DNA from: Galerina marginata
Taxonomy: Eukaryota; Basidiomycota; Agaricomycetes; Agaricales; Galerinaceae
Direction: 5' to 3'
Length of the DNA: 64,000 bases
Assembly (NCBI GenBank): GCA_023014335.1
Contig: JAECYW010000022.1
Span: 806,001-870,000, forward strand
Shown: positions 1-10,806 of the stretch, piece by piece
Layout of the letters: each line of letters opens with the position of its first letter
Numbering within the stretch: position 1 is the stretch's first letter
Made by a program: the position numbers and the translations under genes
Notes under the pieces: generated by a model
What the model saw: only the letters and a program-made list of their open reading frames with translations
The model's database searches: none
Told to the model about the DNA's origin: nothing

Positions 1-489
1 ACATCGGCCATCGTCAGTTCAATGCGCCACAGATTCGCCAGACACCAAACTCACCGAGTTCCGGAGCAGTAATCGCACCGGATCGGTCGGTGTCGACGGC
101 TGAGAACCAGTTCCACAATCTGCGCTCGCCACCAGAAACTTCAACGCCTAGCTACATAGTGTCAACAGTAAGGCACTTACTGAGGATCGGCTCCTGGGGG
201 TGCCCCGCGATTACCGCCTGGTGCGGCAAAGCCGCCACCATATGCCTTTGAGTGGTTCAAGCCAAGCCTTGCGCAATACACAAAAGGAGCTCACTGGAGC
301 TGCTGGTGCACCATAACCTCCTGCTGGTGGTGCACCATATCCTCCGCCGGGAGGTGCACCATAGCCTCCGCCTGGTGGTGGGGCCCCATATCCTCCTCCT
401 GGGGGTGCTCCGTAGTTCTATAGGTCAAGTAGAACGGCGATGAGCGACCTCTTTCGAAAACAAGACGAACAACATACTCCGTAGGACAT
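1..489 (-). CDS. Penta-EF-hand (ALG-2/PEF1-type) calcium-binding protein, 3' part outside window
   Basis: Spliced model, exons 489-478, 417-295, 245-181 and 119-55; the gene continues past base 1. A 12-base first exon (MSYG) joins a Gly/Pro/Tyr-rich N-terminus with four YGAPP-type repeats, then QLWNWFSAVDTDRSGAITAP, the first EF-hand of the penta-EF-hand family (loop D-T-D-R-S-G-A-I ending in E). Introns are 60, 49 and 61 bp with GT-AG ends and consistent phase, and the last visible donor (GTGAGT) lies at base 54. Family proteins of this type bind Ca2+ through five EF-hands, dimerise, and act at membranes (ESCRT or COPII adaptor roles); the N-terminal repeats are usual for PEF1-like members. 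The start was chosen because ATG TCC TAC GGA is the only ATG in phase. Later EF-hands cannot be seen. Confidence 0.82.
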
Positions 490-918
490 TTCGATGTTGT
501 AGTTGAAGAGAAAAGGTCTTGTAAGGAGTGAAACTCCAAAGCAATGATTATAATGCTCCGAATGAGACCCTAAAAGGAGATCTAGAGATAATCATAGGGT
601 CGGCTAAATCCGTCCACATGCTGTTTCGGGCCAATGGCACGGCTTTTACACCGCCTTGGTAGATGTCTCTGCTGAATGTCTGTGCAGAAAAATCAAAATG
701 TTCGTCATGAGAACAAAGCACGATGATAGTATTTGATGCTACAAGAGTTCCGATCCATGTGCGTAAAAAACAATAAGTACTGCAAACAGCAAAAACGACG
801 GAAACAACGAAAAACCGACCCAGGTTCGAACTGACTGACTGAGCCGCAGCAGAGTTTACACAGAATTAGAGTCACTGGATGACAAGAACTGCCTCGCAAC
901 GCAGCCGCCGCCAATGGA
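490..918. other. Intergenic: PEF promoter and SPT7 3' flank
   Basis: About 430 bases between two genes on the same strand. It should hold the SPT7 3' UTR and the promoter of the penta-EF-hand gene. No coding potential or clear motif seen. Confidence 0.5.
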
Positions 919-3900
919 TCAGGCACTGGCGAAAACAACGGCAGGCAGCGTAGGCCCGCCCTGCCCTTGCCCAGGTCCATACCCCATCCCAGGACCAGGC
1001 GGAGCTGGACCATCCGGTTTCTTCTTACGCCCATTCCCAGACCCAATTCCCAAATTCGCTTTCTTCTTCTTTGGAGAAACCGACCCCTCTAGCGCAGCAG
1101 CACCCGACGTTCCAGCACCCGAAGGTCCAGCAGGAGCGGCACCACCAGGACCTGAACTGGAACCAGCAATTGGGCCAACACCATGACTCGCACCAGGAGC
1201 GACGATACCCTCCGAGCCAACTTTCGCTTTCTTCTTCGCAGCACTCGAAGCCGAGCCAGCTTTGACGATCTGTCCAATCGGACCCATCTTCATCTGCGCC
1301 GAGTTGGGCAGCTCGTCTGGTAACACCAGATCCAGGTTGATCGTGGACGGTGCTGGAGGACTGAGCTGTGCGTTCGGGAGCTGCACGGGCGGCATCGTAC
1401 CAGGTACGGGCGGCGGGGGCATGAGAGCTGCTCCTGTAGGAGGGAATGAAGGGTGCAGGCCCGTCATTGGACCTGAAGCAGCCGCAGGTGGAGGCGGCTG
1501 GGAGGCAGCGAGTTGCCCGAATCGGTTCTGATAATATGGTTTGAGCAGACCGATAATGTCTTCCACTTTGCCGGCGGTAAGAGGTATAAATGGAGGGGGT
1601 GGAGGATATGGCGGAGGAGGCTCTGTGGGCTTCGCACTGTTCAAGTAATTTGTTAGCAATCGGGTAAACATGAGACAAAAAAAGACTAACGCAGTGGGTT
1701 TGTTCTGGGTTTTCTTGCCTCTGAGCAGCTTCTTCGGTATTGAAAGATTCGTCAACCCAAACTCGTCCGCAATTCCCATTGCTCGTAGACCCAGATAATC
1801 TTCTCCAAGAACGTCAGCAAAGTCGCCCCTGCAAGGAATATTAATTAGTCAAGGCTTGGATGTAATCAAAAGAAAAAGAAAACGTACATAGCCAAAGCAC
1901 CAGTCTCTTCTTCATCTTCGGACTCAAACAAGCCCTCGTCCTCCAACAACTCACCCGCAGTCTAAATTTGAGCCTCAGTACAGGATCATAACTATGATCA
2001 GATGAATAAAACGCACTGTCTCCCGATAAGCACCAACCAGCTTCTTCTCCAGCTCACCCAACCGAGCCCCATATCGTTCGATATCATCGGAAATATATCG
2101 TTCAAGGTCTTGGATCTTGGACGAACCACTCTCAAACAACGTATGCAGAATGATTTCCTAAAGATTAAAAACGAAAGTGAGCTTCAAAAGTAAAAATACA
2201 GTACCCTGGTAAACTTACCTCAGGTGTCATAGTCTTGCCAAATTTATCAGATAGAAACCGTATTGTCCGACCAACATTCTGCAAGTATTCCGAGGTAACA
2301 TCAGCCAGCACATCAAGAGCGACAGTTGATGTGCCTACAGCGAAAAATAAGTCAGATAAATACCCATCAACCACGAGCGAAAAAAACTCACCTTGGAACC
2401 CAGCATGCTCCAGAATTTTATTGGTCGACCACTGCAAACAATCCGACGCATTGTCGATCCCAATCTCCACTCCGCTCAACTGCGCTCTTCGCTTGCTCTT
2501 GCTCTTGCCTCTTCCAAGAATCCACGGCGCCTCATCAATCTTATCATCCACCACGTCATCATCTCCCAATGAAAAACTCTGCACAGTCGTTCTCCCCGCC
2601 GAAGGAGCAGCAGGACCGCTCGGGGCGCCATATATCCCCGTCTCAGCCGCCTGCTCCTCGTCCTCCGGCGGCGCCGTCGTAGCGTTCAGAGCAGCGAACT
2701 TGGCGTGCGTGTGCCGCAACCGCCGCATTGTCTTGACATTCGTGTTCATCATCGACAACAGCGATTTCGGGTTCTGAGGTGCGGATGGATGGTGGTGCTG
2801 TCGGTGGTGCGACTTGCGTTTGGCGTTGCGTTTGGACGGGTCTTTCTTTGGCCGCGTAGGACTACTTGACGACGGACCGAATGGGATGCCAGGTAGTCCG
2901 CTGCCGAGGAGTGTGTCTGATTGGACGGCACCCCACCACAGCTGCGAGAGATCGTCTTTCTCATCAATGAGTGGCGTTGGATATTGTGTCGTGAATCTGG
3001 CTCTCTTCCTAGGTCGTCGTTCGGAAGTTCCGTTTCTGTAAGCACGCGACATGAGTTTGATGAATAATTGTTGAGGATAAAATAATTTTCACAGCTTTCG
3101 TTTGTCTCCAGCCACCGCACCATCCACCACCATAGCATCCTCAGCCTCCCCGTCGCTCTCCACGTCCACAACAGGAGCCAGCTCTCTCAGCGTATGGACG
3201 AGGTTACTCCTCGGATGCGTCGCGTTTGTCTCCCGATCCAGTGCGTGGAACATCGACATTCCTTCTGGAGTCCGGATGATGGCTGCGGTATCGGAAAAAG
3301 GAACGTCGCGACGGGGTCTCGCAGGAATAGTAATGGATGCTCTTGAAGGTGTGGCTGATTTCGAGCCAATCGTGATGGATGGAGAACGGGTATGAGACGA
3401 GTGTCCGTTGAGGTATCCGTTGATGCCATTGATACGAGGACGTGTGCCACCGGTTGGGGAAGGAAGGTCCGATGGTATTACTGGGTCCGCCCGCTCTTTA
3501 CGGTCCGTGATGTGCTTTAACAATCGTTCTGCTTTGACCTTTAACCGCTTCACACACGGTCTTAACGGGTGGTTCTGGAACGAGATGAGACAATTACAAT
3601 GAAGAGTAAAAATCGTATGCACCTCGGTTGCATTGTATGTTAGGCAATTCGACCAAATGAGCTCCAAATCATCCTTGAACTCTCGTTTAGACTTGTATTG
3701 TTTCTGTTTGACCTTCTTGAGCATTGTTTGAAAGTCCATTGGGTGTTGAATGACTACGAAAGGAAGATCAGCTACAAAACATCATCCAGAATGTCGCGCG
3801 CACCTTCATGGTAGTCCGGGACCTCTGTCTTTGATACCGGTTTGAGAAACGCTTCCGCATCATGGTTGTCCTATATTTGAAATGCCTCAGACGCGTCCAG

Positions 3901-4197
3901 AACTAACGCGAGTGGCACATACGATCGTGATCGACTTCAGGTCCATCAACAAACCCTCCAGCGAATCGTAGAACGGGTCCGTAAGTTTCGTATCATAACT
4001 CTGGCGCTGTAGAATCCAGTAAGATGCTGTATTCGGCTTATAGGGTCCCCACGTACCCGGCCTTCCTTTACTGTAGTCAAAAGAAGCCGTAGGTCCGCCG
4101 CTGGCTTGACATGGCTCTCAGTAAGAGTCCTGAGCAAGTTCTGTTGGATGTCAGATAGTTTCTAGAGTGGATTCGTGTCGGGGACACTCACATTCAT
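919..4197 (-). CDS. SPT7: SAGA complex subunit Spt7 (bromodomain plus histone fold)
   Basis: Twelve-exon model giving 894 aa: 4197-4192, 4140-4057, 4006-3923, 3870-3804, 3753-3623, 3574-3093, 3035-2392, 2334-2219, 2157-2017, 1961-1888, 1828-1691, 1636-919; all phases agree. Residues about 62-148 form a bromodomain (FLKPVSKTEVPDY, then PMDFQTM, KSKREFKDDLELIWSN and the acetyl-lysine-binding Asn121 in LTYNAT). Residues about 487-555 form the histone-fold/BTP domain (TSTVALDVLADVTSEYL, then LSDKFGKTMTPEEI). The C-terminus is Pro/Ala/Gly-rich with lysine clusters. Spt7 scaffolds the SAGA histone acetyltransferase coactivator and pairs with a histone-fold partner in the nucleus. The last intron (1690-1637, 54 nt, branch site TGCTAAC) is in frame, so an unspliced reading would add 18 hydrophobic residues. 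The first exon is only 6 nt (Met-Asn) and is the least certain part; an upstream ATG at 4250 is out of phase. Confidence 0.9.
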
Positions 4198-4889
4198 CCT
4201 CGACGCCGACGTCGGTGGCGGTGGAATGAAGGAAGGAGTGCGTTTCAGTGTCCGATGTCATTTGAAGCAAACAACTGTCAATATAAAGTTCCGAAATCGG
4301 TCAAAGGCGATTTTGCGTGCTTAGTTTCGGTTCAGATATGTACAAGTTGCTGCTGGCTGTAATAGCTTTCCTTACTGTGATATCTTTCGCGACAGCGAAT
4401 TTCAGTGCCATTGACTTTTGAGCTTTGAGGACCTTGAAATTGTTTGTTTGAACTTGAGCCTAGTTTGGGATCTTGAACGACAAGGATTTCAATCCATGGA
4501 ATGGGGAAGCCAAGGAGATGGTCATTGGTCAGTGGAAGGTCGGGACAAGGACTGAAGATGTCGAAATTTCAGTTCGCCCTCCGACGCCATTCAAGAATCA
4601 AAACATGCAGCCATCATGAGCGACAAAAACAACTAAAAAGAGACGTTGCTAAAGTTTGCTGCACAGAGTATGAATCTCTATCAATGTACACGGTCTCTGG
4701 CCTCCAAGTCCAATGTGGAGACCAAACATCACTGTATCGTGATGAGAAGTCAGCGATTTCATTGATAATTATTATGCTACAAGTTTTGGAAGAGAGATTA
4801 CAAAAAATCAAACAATTGCTGAAAGGCTCACGACCTTTAAGACGAAGTAGATGCAAGCATGCATCGCGATTAAATAGAGGCCCCTTGAG
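4198..4889. other. Intergenic: SPT7 promoter region
   Basis: About 690 bases between SPT7 and the next minus-strand gene. A plus-strand open frame runs through 4501-5034, but it overlaps the neighbour's last exon in antisense and matches nothing I recognise. Confidence 0.4.
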
Positions 4890-5793
4890 CTATCGCAGTC
4901 CAAACGTAAACTTAGGGATTGTTGAGATCGAAGCTGAATATATAGGCTGGGGTATAGGAGTAGGTAAACTGGTGGCTACCGGAGCGAGAGGCGGTGGGGG
5001 CGGTGCAATAGCGCCGGGAGGGATTGCAGGTTGATAAGATAGAAGCTCTGCCGACGTTAGTTCTCTTCCATGAAGGAGGAATGCAACACGGAATTCCTAA
5101 TGACGCGTAGAGACGGCCAAGCAAGGTCAGCCTAACGCAAGCAAGACAGAAAGTAACCGTTTCATACCTCAGAGCTATGTTTATCATAACCTGGTTCAGA
5201 ACACTGACTCTGCAGCTTGTCTTCGACGGTGCCCGGCAGCGGAACGAGATCTCTCGAAGGCTGGATAAATGGATGCATTACAATCGGGACTGGTGACTTG
5301 ATGTTCCCTTTCATATAAGCGTAACATCTTAGTTCCTATATCATAGAAGGATCAAGTCTTACTTGCAACATTGAGCAATGGATAACTAACGGACCTCATG
5401 ACAGAACTTCTCATACTCGGGCATACAACATATTGCGTGATACTTCTCCCCCGCATTGGTAAACAGTCGAAACTCTTGCCCAAGTGGAAATTGGTTCGGC
5501 TCGACAAAGGGTAGCTTCTGTTGCGCAGGAGAATCCTCTGAAAGCTTTATCTTTTTTGGTTGGAACAGTGGAGGCAGGTTCAATGCGCTTCTTTGCAACT
5601 CATCTGTTGGTACTTGAGGACATGGCTGAGGTGGCCGGCCTGTTGTCTGGTACGCTTTGACGTAGTCTTCAACTCGGGACTCCTGCGAAACATTATCGTC
5701 CTCGCTGACTTTCAAGCTGGTTCCACGTACCTCAAAGGTCTTGTTTTCGGTGACGCCCATGCTCATGAATATTATTCCATCAGACGCGCTCAT
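4890..5793 (-). CDS. Protein with repeated Nup98-like EELR/EDY motifs
   Basis: Four exons, 5793-5731, 5682-5395, 5335-5168 and 5096-4890, all phase 0, give 241 aa. Splicing creates NKTFEESRVEDYVKAYQTTG from exons 1-2 and YHAICCMPEYEKFCHEELR plus YAYMKGNIKSPVP from exons 2-3. A third, weaker copy (SSEEFRVAFLLHGRELTSAE) spans exons 3-4. The first two resemble the ITAM-x-x-Y-x-x-KS-x-EELR-x-EDY segment of Nup98-type nucleoporins. The C-terminus is proline-rich and ends KFTFGLR. A nuclear-pore or related role is inference from this motif only; there are no FG repeats and no autoproteolytic domain. The first intron (48 nt) is in frame, so a longer unspliced product cannot be excluded. The start could also lie upstream at 5868, with an intron. 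Confidence 0.6.
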
Positions 5794-6248
5794 TATAACT
5801 ATCGTGTACGCAGCATAAAATTTGAGAAAAGTGGGACAGACACCGTTGAAGGTGACAGTAGGGAACAAACGGGCGTGCGAAAAAGAATTTACTGTCTGTC
5901 TGACTCTTGGACGTCTTTGGACGTTGGCAACCGCTTTCCGCTGTGTCCTTTAGCCAGTTTCATACCACGAAAAATAGAGCTCAAGGAGTCAGGTCAAGGC
6001 TCGACAATTTATTCGTAGAATTCATCCGAGTGAGTCGCGTATAAAGACGGTTAAGATGTTTAACCTTGTCATTGTGGACCAGTGGTTGAACTCGGTAAGT
6101 AATCCCAACAGAAAACTACTTTATGGACAAAAGAACCGTCCTGGCTCGGTTAACAGTTTTCCTTTTGAAAACTGGTAGCTGTACCATGGCTACGTGTTAC
6201 AAAACAACATGCCCTGGAGAAACGGCATTCCATTGCATTCCCTACTAC
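5794..6248. other. Intergenic between two minus-strand genes
   Basis: About 455 bases. It should contain the promoter of the Nup98-like gene and the 3' flank of the next gene. No other feature seen. Confidence 0.4.
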
Positions 6249-7585
6249 TCAGCGCACCGTGCCTGATTCTGACGGTAAGGATTGAGCAATAGAAACGATA
6301 CCAAAAGTGCCCTGAAGATAATCGGAGCGATCAGAAGTGCTCCCAGTAAGGACAGATGAGGAACTCGAAATTTCGGTGAGAGTAAGGGGAGTTGGGGCTT
6401 TGTCCAGCGAGCATGTACGTTGCTGTGGATCGTCTTGCAGTTCTGATGGTGGCTCCGTGCTGATCCACCCCGATTCTAGCCATTCTTCATTACGATTTCG
6501 GGTCAGCAGTTGGTAAAGAGAAGTGGAGACGACAGCAAGATTGCACACGAAGAGCGAAATTGCGGCCTAAAGTTATATTTCAACCCCAAGCACGGTGTTA
6601 CTAAAGAAAATAGCCGCACCTCAATTTGCAATAACCCTCCCATTAAAACCAAAAGATCATTGCCTAACGATATTTTTGGGTTCAAAGCGACTATCGCAAA
6701 AGCAATGACGTATGCTAACGTCAAAGTGCTTCCGCAAAATACCACCAGTATCAGCCGACGTTCTTGACGAGGAAGCTTCAGACGCCAGAAAAGAATGAGG
6801 GGCGAAACTATGAGCAAGATATCGCCGAATGAATCATCTATAAAGGAGTCAGTTAGTTAGTGCCGCCCAATCCACTGGATTCCAAATTCCTACGCACTTG
6901 CGAAGATATAGATATTTTGAAACGGAAATCCTGAAACATTCAACGCGCACTGTCGCGGTTCACTCAAGATAATTAGAGACGACCGCTCTGTACAGGACAG
7001 GGTTGAAATGAGGATGCAAGCAATACATGAAAGAGCCATGATGCCGGCTAGGATGAAAGACCACAGGCGTGCAGGGTGCTTCCAAGGAAAAATCCTTGCC
7101 AGTGAAAGGGAAAGGGAAATTCTTGTGGTCCTGGTTCAAAGGGAAAAGTCGATCAGCTGGATAGCGGTGATGAAAGTCGGCATCGCATACCAGACAATAA
7201 TACTGTATGGAAAGAGTACGATCCAGTATGATTCCAAAACTCTGCCATTGCCTACAGGGCTTCCGCCTTCGACTGACACAGTCAGCCTACACCTGGCGCT
7301 CAAGAAGGGTGTACCTACTTCGGTGTGGAAACCGAACGAAAAAGGTGGCCCAATACGCAATGTCCAAGATTAATGGAACGAAGACGATGTAGTCGTCCCA
7401 CCACGTTCGGCGAATACGAAAACGATGTACTAGACGATAGACCGCTGACGATATTGCCACAACGTGTAAAATCGAAATCGACACTAGAGGATCGCATCCA
7501 TCAGTATCGTGCAGGAATAAGCAGGACAATTTTTTTTACCTTTCCAGCCCGGGTACGACTGGAGAGGAAGGGTCGCCACAGCCAT
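6249..7585 (-). CDS. PTH11/rhodopsin-like 7-TM membrane protein, paralogue A
   Basis: Six exons, 7585-7540, 7483-7319, 7251-7191, 7130-6898, 6837-6620 and 6566-6249, give 346 aa with consistent phases. It starts MAVATLPLQSYPGWK and then shows alternating hydrophobic helices: SISILHVVAISSAVYRL, the RRTWWDDYIVFVPLILDIAY signature of the fungal rhodopsin-like/PTH11 group, a third helix, ARLWSFILAGIMALSCIACI, GDILLIVSPLILFWRL followed by KLPRQERR, VFCGSTLTLAYVIAF, and AISLFVCNLAVVSTSLY. The cytoplasmic tail is hydrophilic and ends near a conserved TPLTLTEIS motif. Members are predicted plasma-membrane receptors or orphan membrane proteins; the ligand is unknown. A paralogue with identical intron positions lies at 19701-21003. 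It is divergent from the F-box gene at 8253. Confidence 0.78.
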
Positions 7586-8252
7586 TCGGTGCGAGGAAAT
7601 TAGTGGTTGAACGTCGGACGAGCAGCAAGCATGGCCGCAGTTGACAAGGATTTTTATACCAGTGTTTGACAAAGTAGGAACAGACCCTCTCACCACTCCC
7701 TGACGGTGTGACAGTTTAAATATGTTATGAATCGGGACCCTTGGGATCATAATTGACTCTCAGCCTCAATGACAGTGTCGGTTTCTTAATTATATCCCTT
7801 ACCAGTTCTCACCTTCTGTGGAACGCCCACCGAATTAAACGAACACATTCGAGGTATTACATTCATCATGCAAATCTTTGAGCTGGTGGATCTTTAAACG
7901 ACTCCAACGAGGTGTAGGACTGAGTGGCTGGAAAGTGGCTAACGAGGGTCTGATCAAGGTCTGATGGCAGGGGGTCATTCATCTTGATCGATGCATGATC
8001 ACTTGATCGAGACGCAGTTCCCACGCGCACCCACCGGATTTATCCGTATTTTCACGTTCATAATTATTCGCGTCGTGGCTTGCACCGAATCTTCCACCCT
8101 CCAAAAGCCGTAGGTGCGTTCTCACTGAAAGTCAGTACTAGTCCATGCCAAACTGACCTCCTGTTCTCTAATCCGCAGCTTGCAGTAAACAGCGGGCCGG
8201 GTCGATAAATATTGTACGATCCAACGAGTCGTAAAATTGGTTACAATTCAAT
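7586..8252. promoter_or_regulatory. Divergent intergenic region between PTH11-like A and F-box gene 1
   Basis: About 670 bases shared by two divergent genes. Around 7690-7735 is a CTGACGGTGTGACAGTTTAA-type block that recurs before the other F-box copies (near 10367 and 12865). Around 7985-8015 two CTTGATCGA/TGATCGAG units form a short inverted repeat. Confidence 0.4.
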
Positions 8253-10209
8253 ATGGACCTGGTGAAGCAAGCCACATCCATGCTCAGGGCCTTTGCAAGC
8301 CAACCCGGCAGCACATGTACAATTGAATCCCTTAGCCGTTTCACAGATTTTGCGACCAACGCTTTTCAACCCTTTCAACCCCAATTGGTTTCTGAACAGG
8401 AGCAATCCCCTGTGTGCCGTCTTCCACCCGAATTGCTCCAGGCAATATTCGTCCAAACGCTTTTGCCCCAATTTTATGGAGAAATCTTCTCGATGTCGGT
8501 GACCCAGCTTCCTTGGGAATTATCCCAGGTCTGTCGGCTATGGAGAAATATTGCCCTATCTACGCCAGAATTATGGAGACAGCTACCTACCATCTGGTTG
8601 GATGGATCGAAGTCCAAACGAAAATCTTATCTCAAATTCCTCACCGAGATGCTAAAACGCTCTGGTGGCATGTCGGTGGATATCCACATAGACGGACGCG
8701 TGTGCGGTCGTTATCCGCACCCGGCTGTCGATATTTTAACTCCTCACTCCAATAGATTTCGAAAGTTGAAGATCGACGCCACTCACGACATTATGCCCTC
8801 CCTAAACAAAATCAAGGGCCAATTTTCGTCTCTTCAGAGACTTGTTCTCGTGCTTTGCTTCGATCCATATCCCATAAACGCCGACGACCTAACCTTTGAT
8901 TTATTCGAGGTCGCCCCCAAACTAGACGACGTGTACCTCATAGGACCAACAGGGAATTTTGTATTCCCATCCAATCAGCTCATCCGCTATTCACAGAGTG
9001 CGGTGCCGAAGAATCAAGCCTTCAATATTATCCACCCTTCCTCACTTCTGAATCTCAGAACCCTCGAACTCGGGGAACTCCCGAAGAATGACGTTCTTTC
9101 CGACATAATCCTTCCCAGCTTAATATCTTTAACCGTCGATTTTCTCCCAGATACTGCAGCCCCTGAATGGCTTCTCAACAGGCTGACACTTCCAGTGGTC
9201 GAAAGCCTGACCGTCACCTCGTATGAATGCGGGGGCGATCTCTTTGGTTCTGTCCAGTCCATGATTCTGCGCTCGGGCTCTCCATCTTTTCTCAAAACTT
9301 TCAATATACACTCCGAGCTCGTATCCTCAGGAAGACTAGCAAACCTGCTCAAATGTACACCTTTTCTCGAGAATCTAGGTGCCACATTACCCTCGCCCAG
9401 CATTATTTCTGCCCTCGCCTGTAACCCAGCCGGCCCGCCTTTGGTTCCACTTCTACGGAATTGCACCTTCACCATTAGTGAACCGATGAGTGAAGAAATC
9501 ATCTCTGCTTTGAACCTACTTGGCACTTCGAGATGCGAACTTGGGGAATGGAACCACAACGTTCGAGCAGAATCATTGGTATCATCCGAGACTGTTATCA
9601 GGCCATTGGACTCACTTATGCTCGTGATTCATAAAGGTAGCCCGAAGGATTGCCAACGTGATCTTGAAGGATGGACGGAGACCGAAATATCGCAGAAGTT
9701 GAGGGAGAGGAAGAACCTTCTCTTCAATGCTCTACCCGGATTTCTCTACTACCGCATCCCGCAGACGGAGATGATCGATTCTCAGTCACAAGAAAGGGCG
9801 TGCTCGATACTGAACGATATCGAAAACATTGAAATAGATGACGTTAGGGATATTTCAGTGAGTTGTCTCTATCTCTCTTCTTTCTACTTTTTCATGGGCT
9901 TCCGCAGTTGGCCTGGATCTACGAATCAATATATGGAATTACTGTGAAAGAGGGCAATGGTGTAGAACCCTTCCGCCAGACAGCGCGGCGTATTTTGGAT
10001 AAGTGGGATACTGTTCTCGAGGATACATTTAAAGACGTTCGCTGGGTAGTGAGCAGTCTCACCCTCTCGTATCTGTCCCAAAGCCACCGTATGTCCTTGC
10101 TTTGCACCTTTCTATGCACATTATTAACTCCTTAACGTCCTCAGGATTGCGATCGTCTGAGAAGGCGGCCAACATTCTTTTTCGTAATGACGATTATTTT
10201 TGTCAATAA
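8253..10209 (+). CDS. F-box-like domain protein 1
   Basis: Three exons, 8253-9857, 9908-10088 and 10145-10209, give 616 aa. Residues about 54-111 form the F-box-like segment found in many Agaricomycete proteins (VCRLPPELLQAIF, then LPWELSQVCRLWRNIALSTP and ELWRQL). The rest is leucine-rich with irregular LRR-like spacing (LRTLELGELPK, LTLPVVESLTV). Such proteins are expected to bind Skp1 and present substrates to an SCF ubiquitin ligase; the substrate is unknown. The final exons encode a conserved tail (SLTLSYLSQSH joined to RLRSSEKAANILF) shared with the next gene. It is the first of three tandem copies. Confidence 0.85.
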
Positions 10210-10806
10210 GCTGCCCTGACTATCTTAAAATGCAAAATGCGTCAAGTAGTGAACACTTTCGTTGGCTCCAGAACGTACTGTAACCGAAAATCCAGTTTTA
10301 TGTTCGCTTAGCCAGTTTCTCTTGCCTTTCCAGCTCCATCGACGAACCAACGACGAACCCTCTCAGACCTGATGGCGACAGTTAAAGTGTTGTTAATCCC
10401 TTCGAACTGTCAGTGTCTGCTCCCTACAGTTATAAGTACCTGACCAATCGCAAGAACCCAAGAGAACCCTTGATAACTTCGAACTGCAGAGATCTTCAAA
10501 TGCCAGCGAGATGGACAGTCGCTGGCCGGGAAATGCAGAATCTAATAATAGAATTACGGACCCGAGTTTGCTTCGGCGGCAGTTGAGCCTACCTGCGCTC
10601 AGCCTTGACCTTGACCTTCATCGTCATCGTTTTACATCGGACCGGGCTTCAGCTTCGGCTTCAAAACCCATAAAAGTGCGTTAAACCGGTGATTGAAGTC
10701 ATCATGAAAGTCTTGTTTACTAATCGCTGACTTGCAGCAAACGGAGTTGGGAAGTTTCATATAGTCCCCACCTTGAACGATCGTTATTTACTAGCTCGCA
10801 ATCGGA
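10210..10806. other. Intergenic between tandem F-box genes
   Basis: About 600 bases with the F-box gene 2 promoter. It holds a second copy of the block GATGGCGACAGTTAAAGTGTT around 10370-10392, related to those near 7702 and 12868. Confidence 0.4.

Noticed and set aside
919..1779. Unspliced 286-codon frame as a separate gene
   Set aside because: It reads through an in-frame 54 nt intron and is the C-terminal end of SPT7, whose upstream exons join in phase.
4501..5034. 177-codon plus-strand open frame
   Set aside because: Antisense to the last exon of the Nup98-like gene, no family resemblance, and a Gly-rich end that mirrors the other strand's proline codons.
6249..7585. STE3-type pheromone receptor
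   Set aside because: Considered because a pheromone gene is in the window. The WWDDY and LPxRERR signatures and helix pattern fit the PTH11/rhodopsin-like group, not Ste3. The same holds for 19701-21003.
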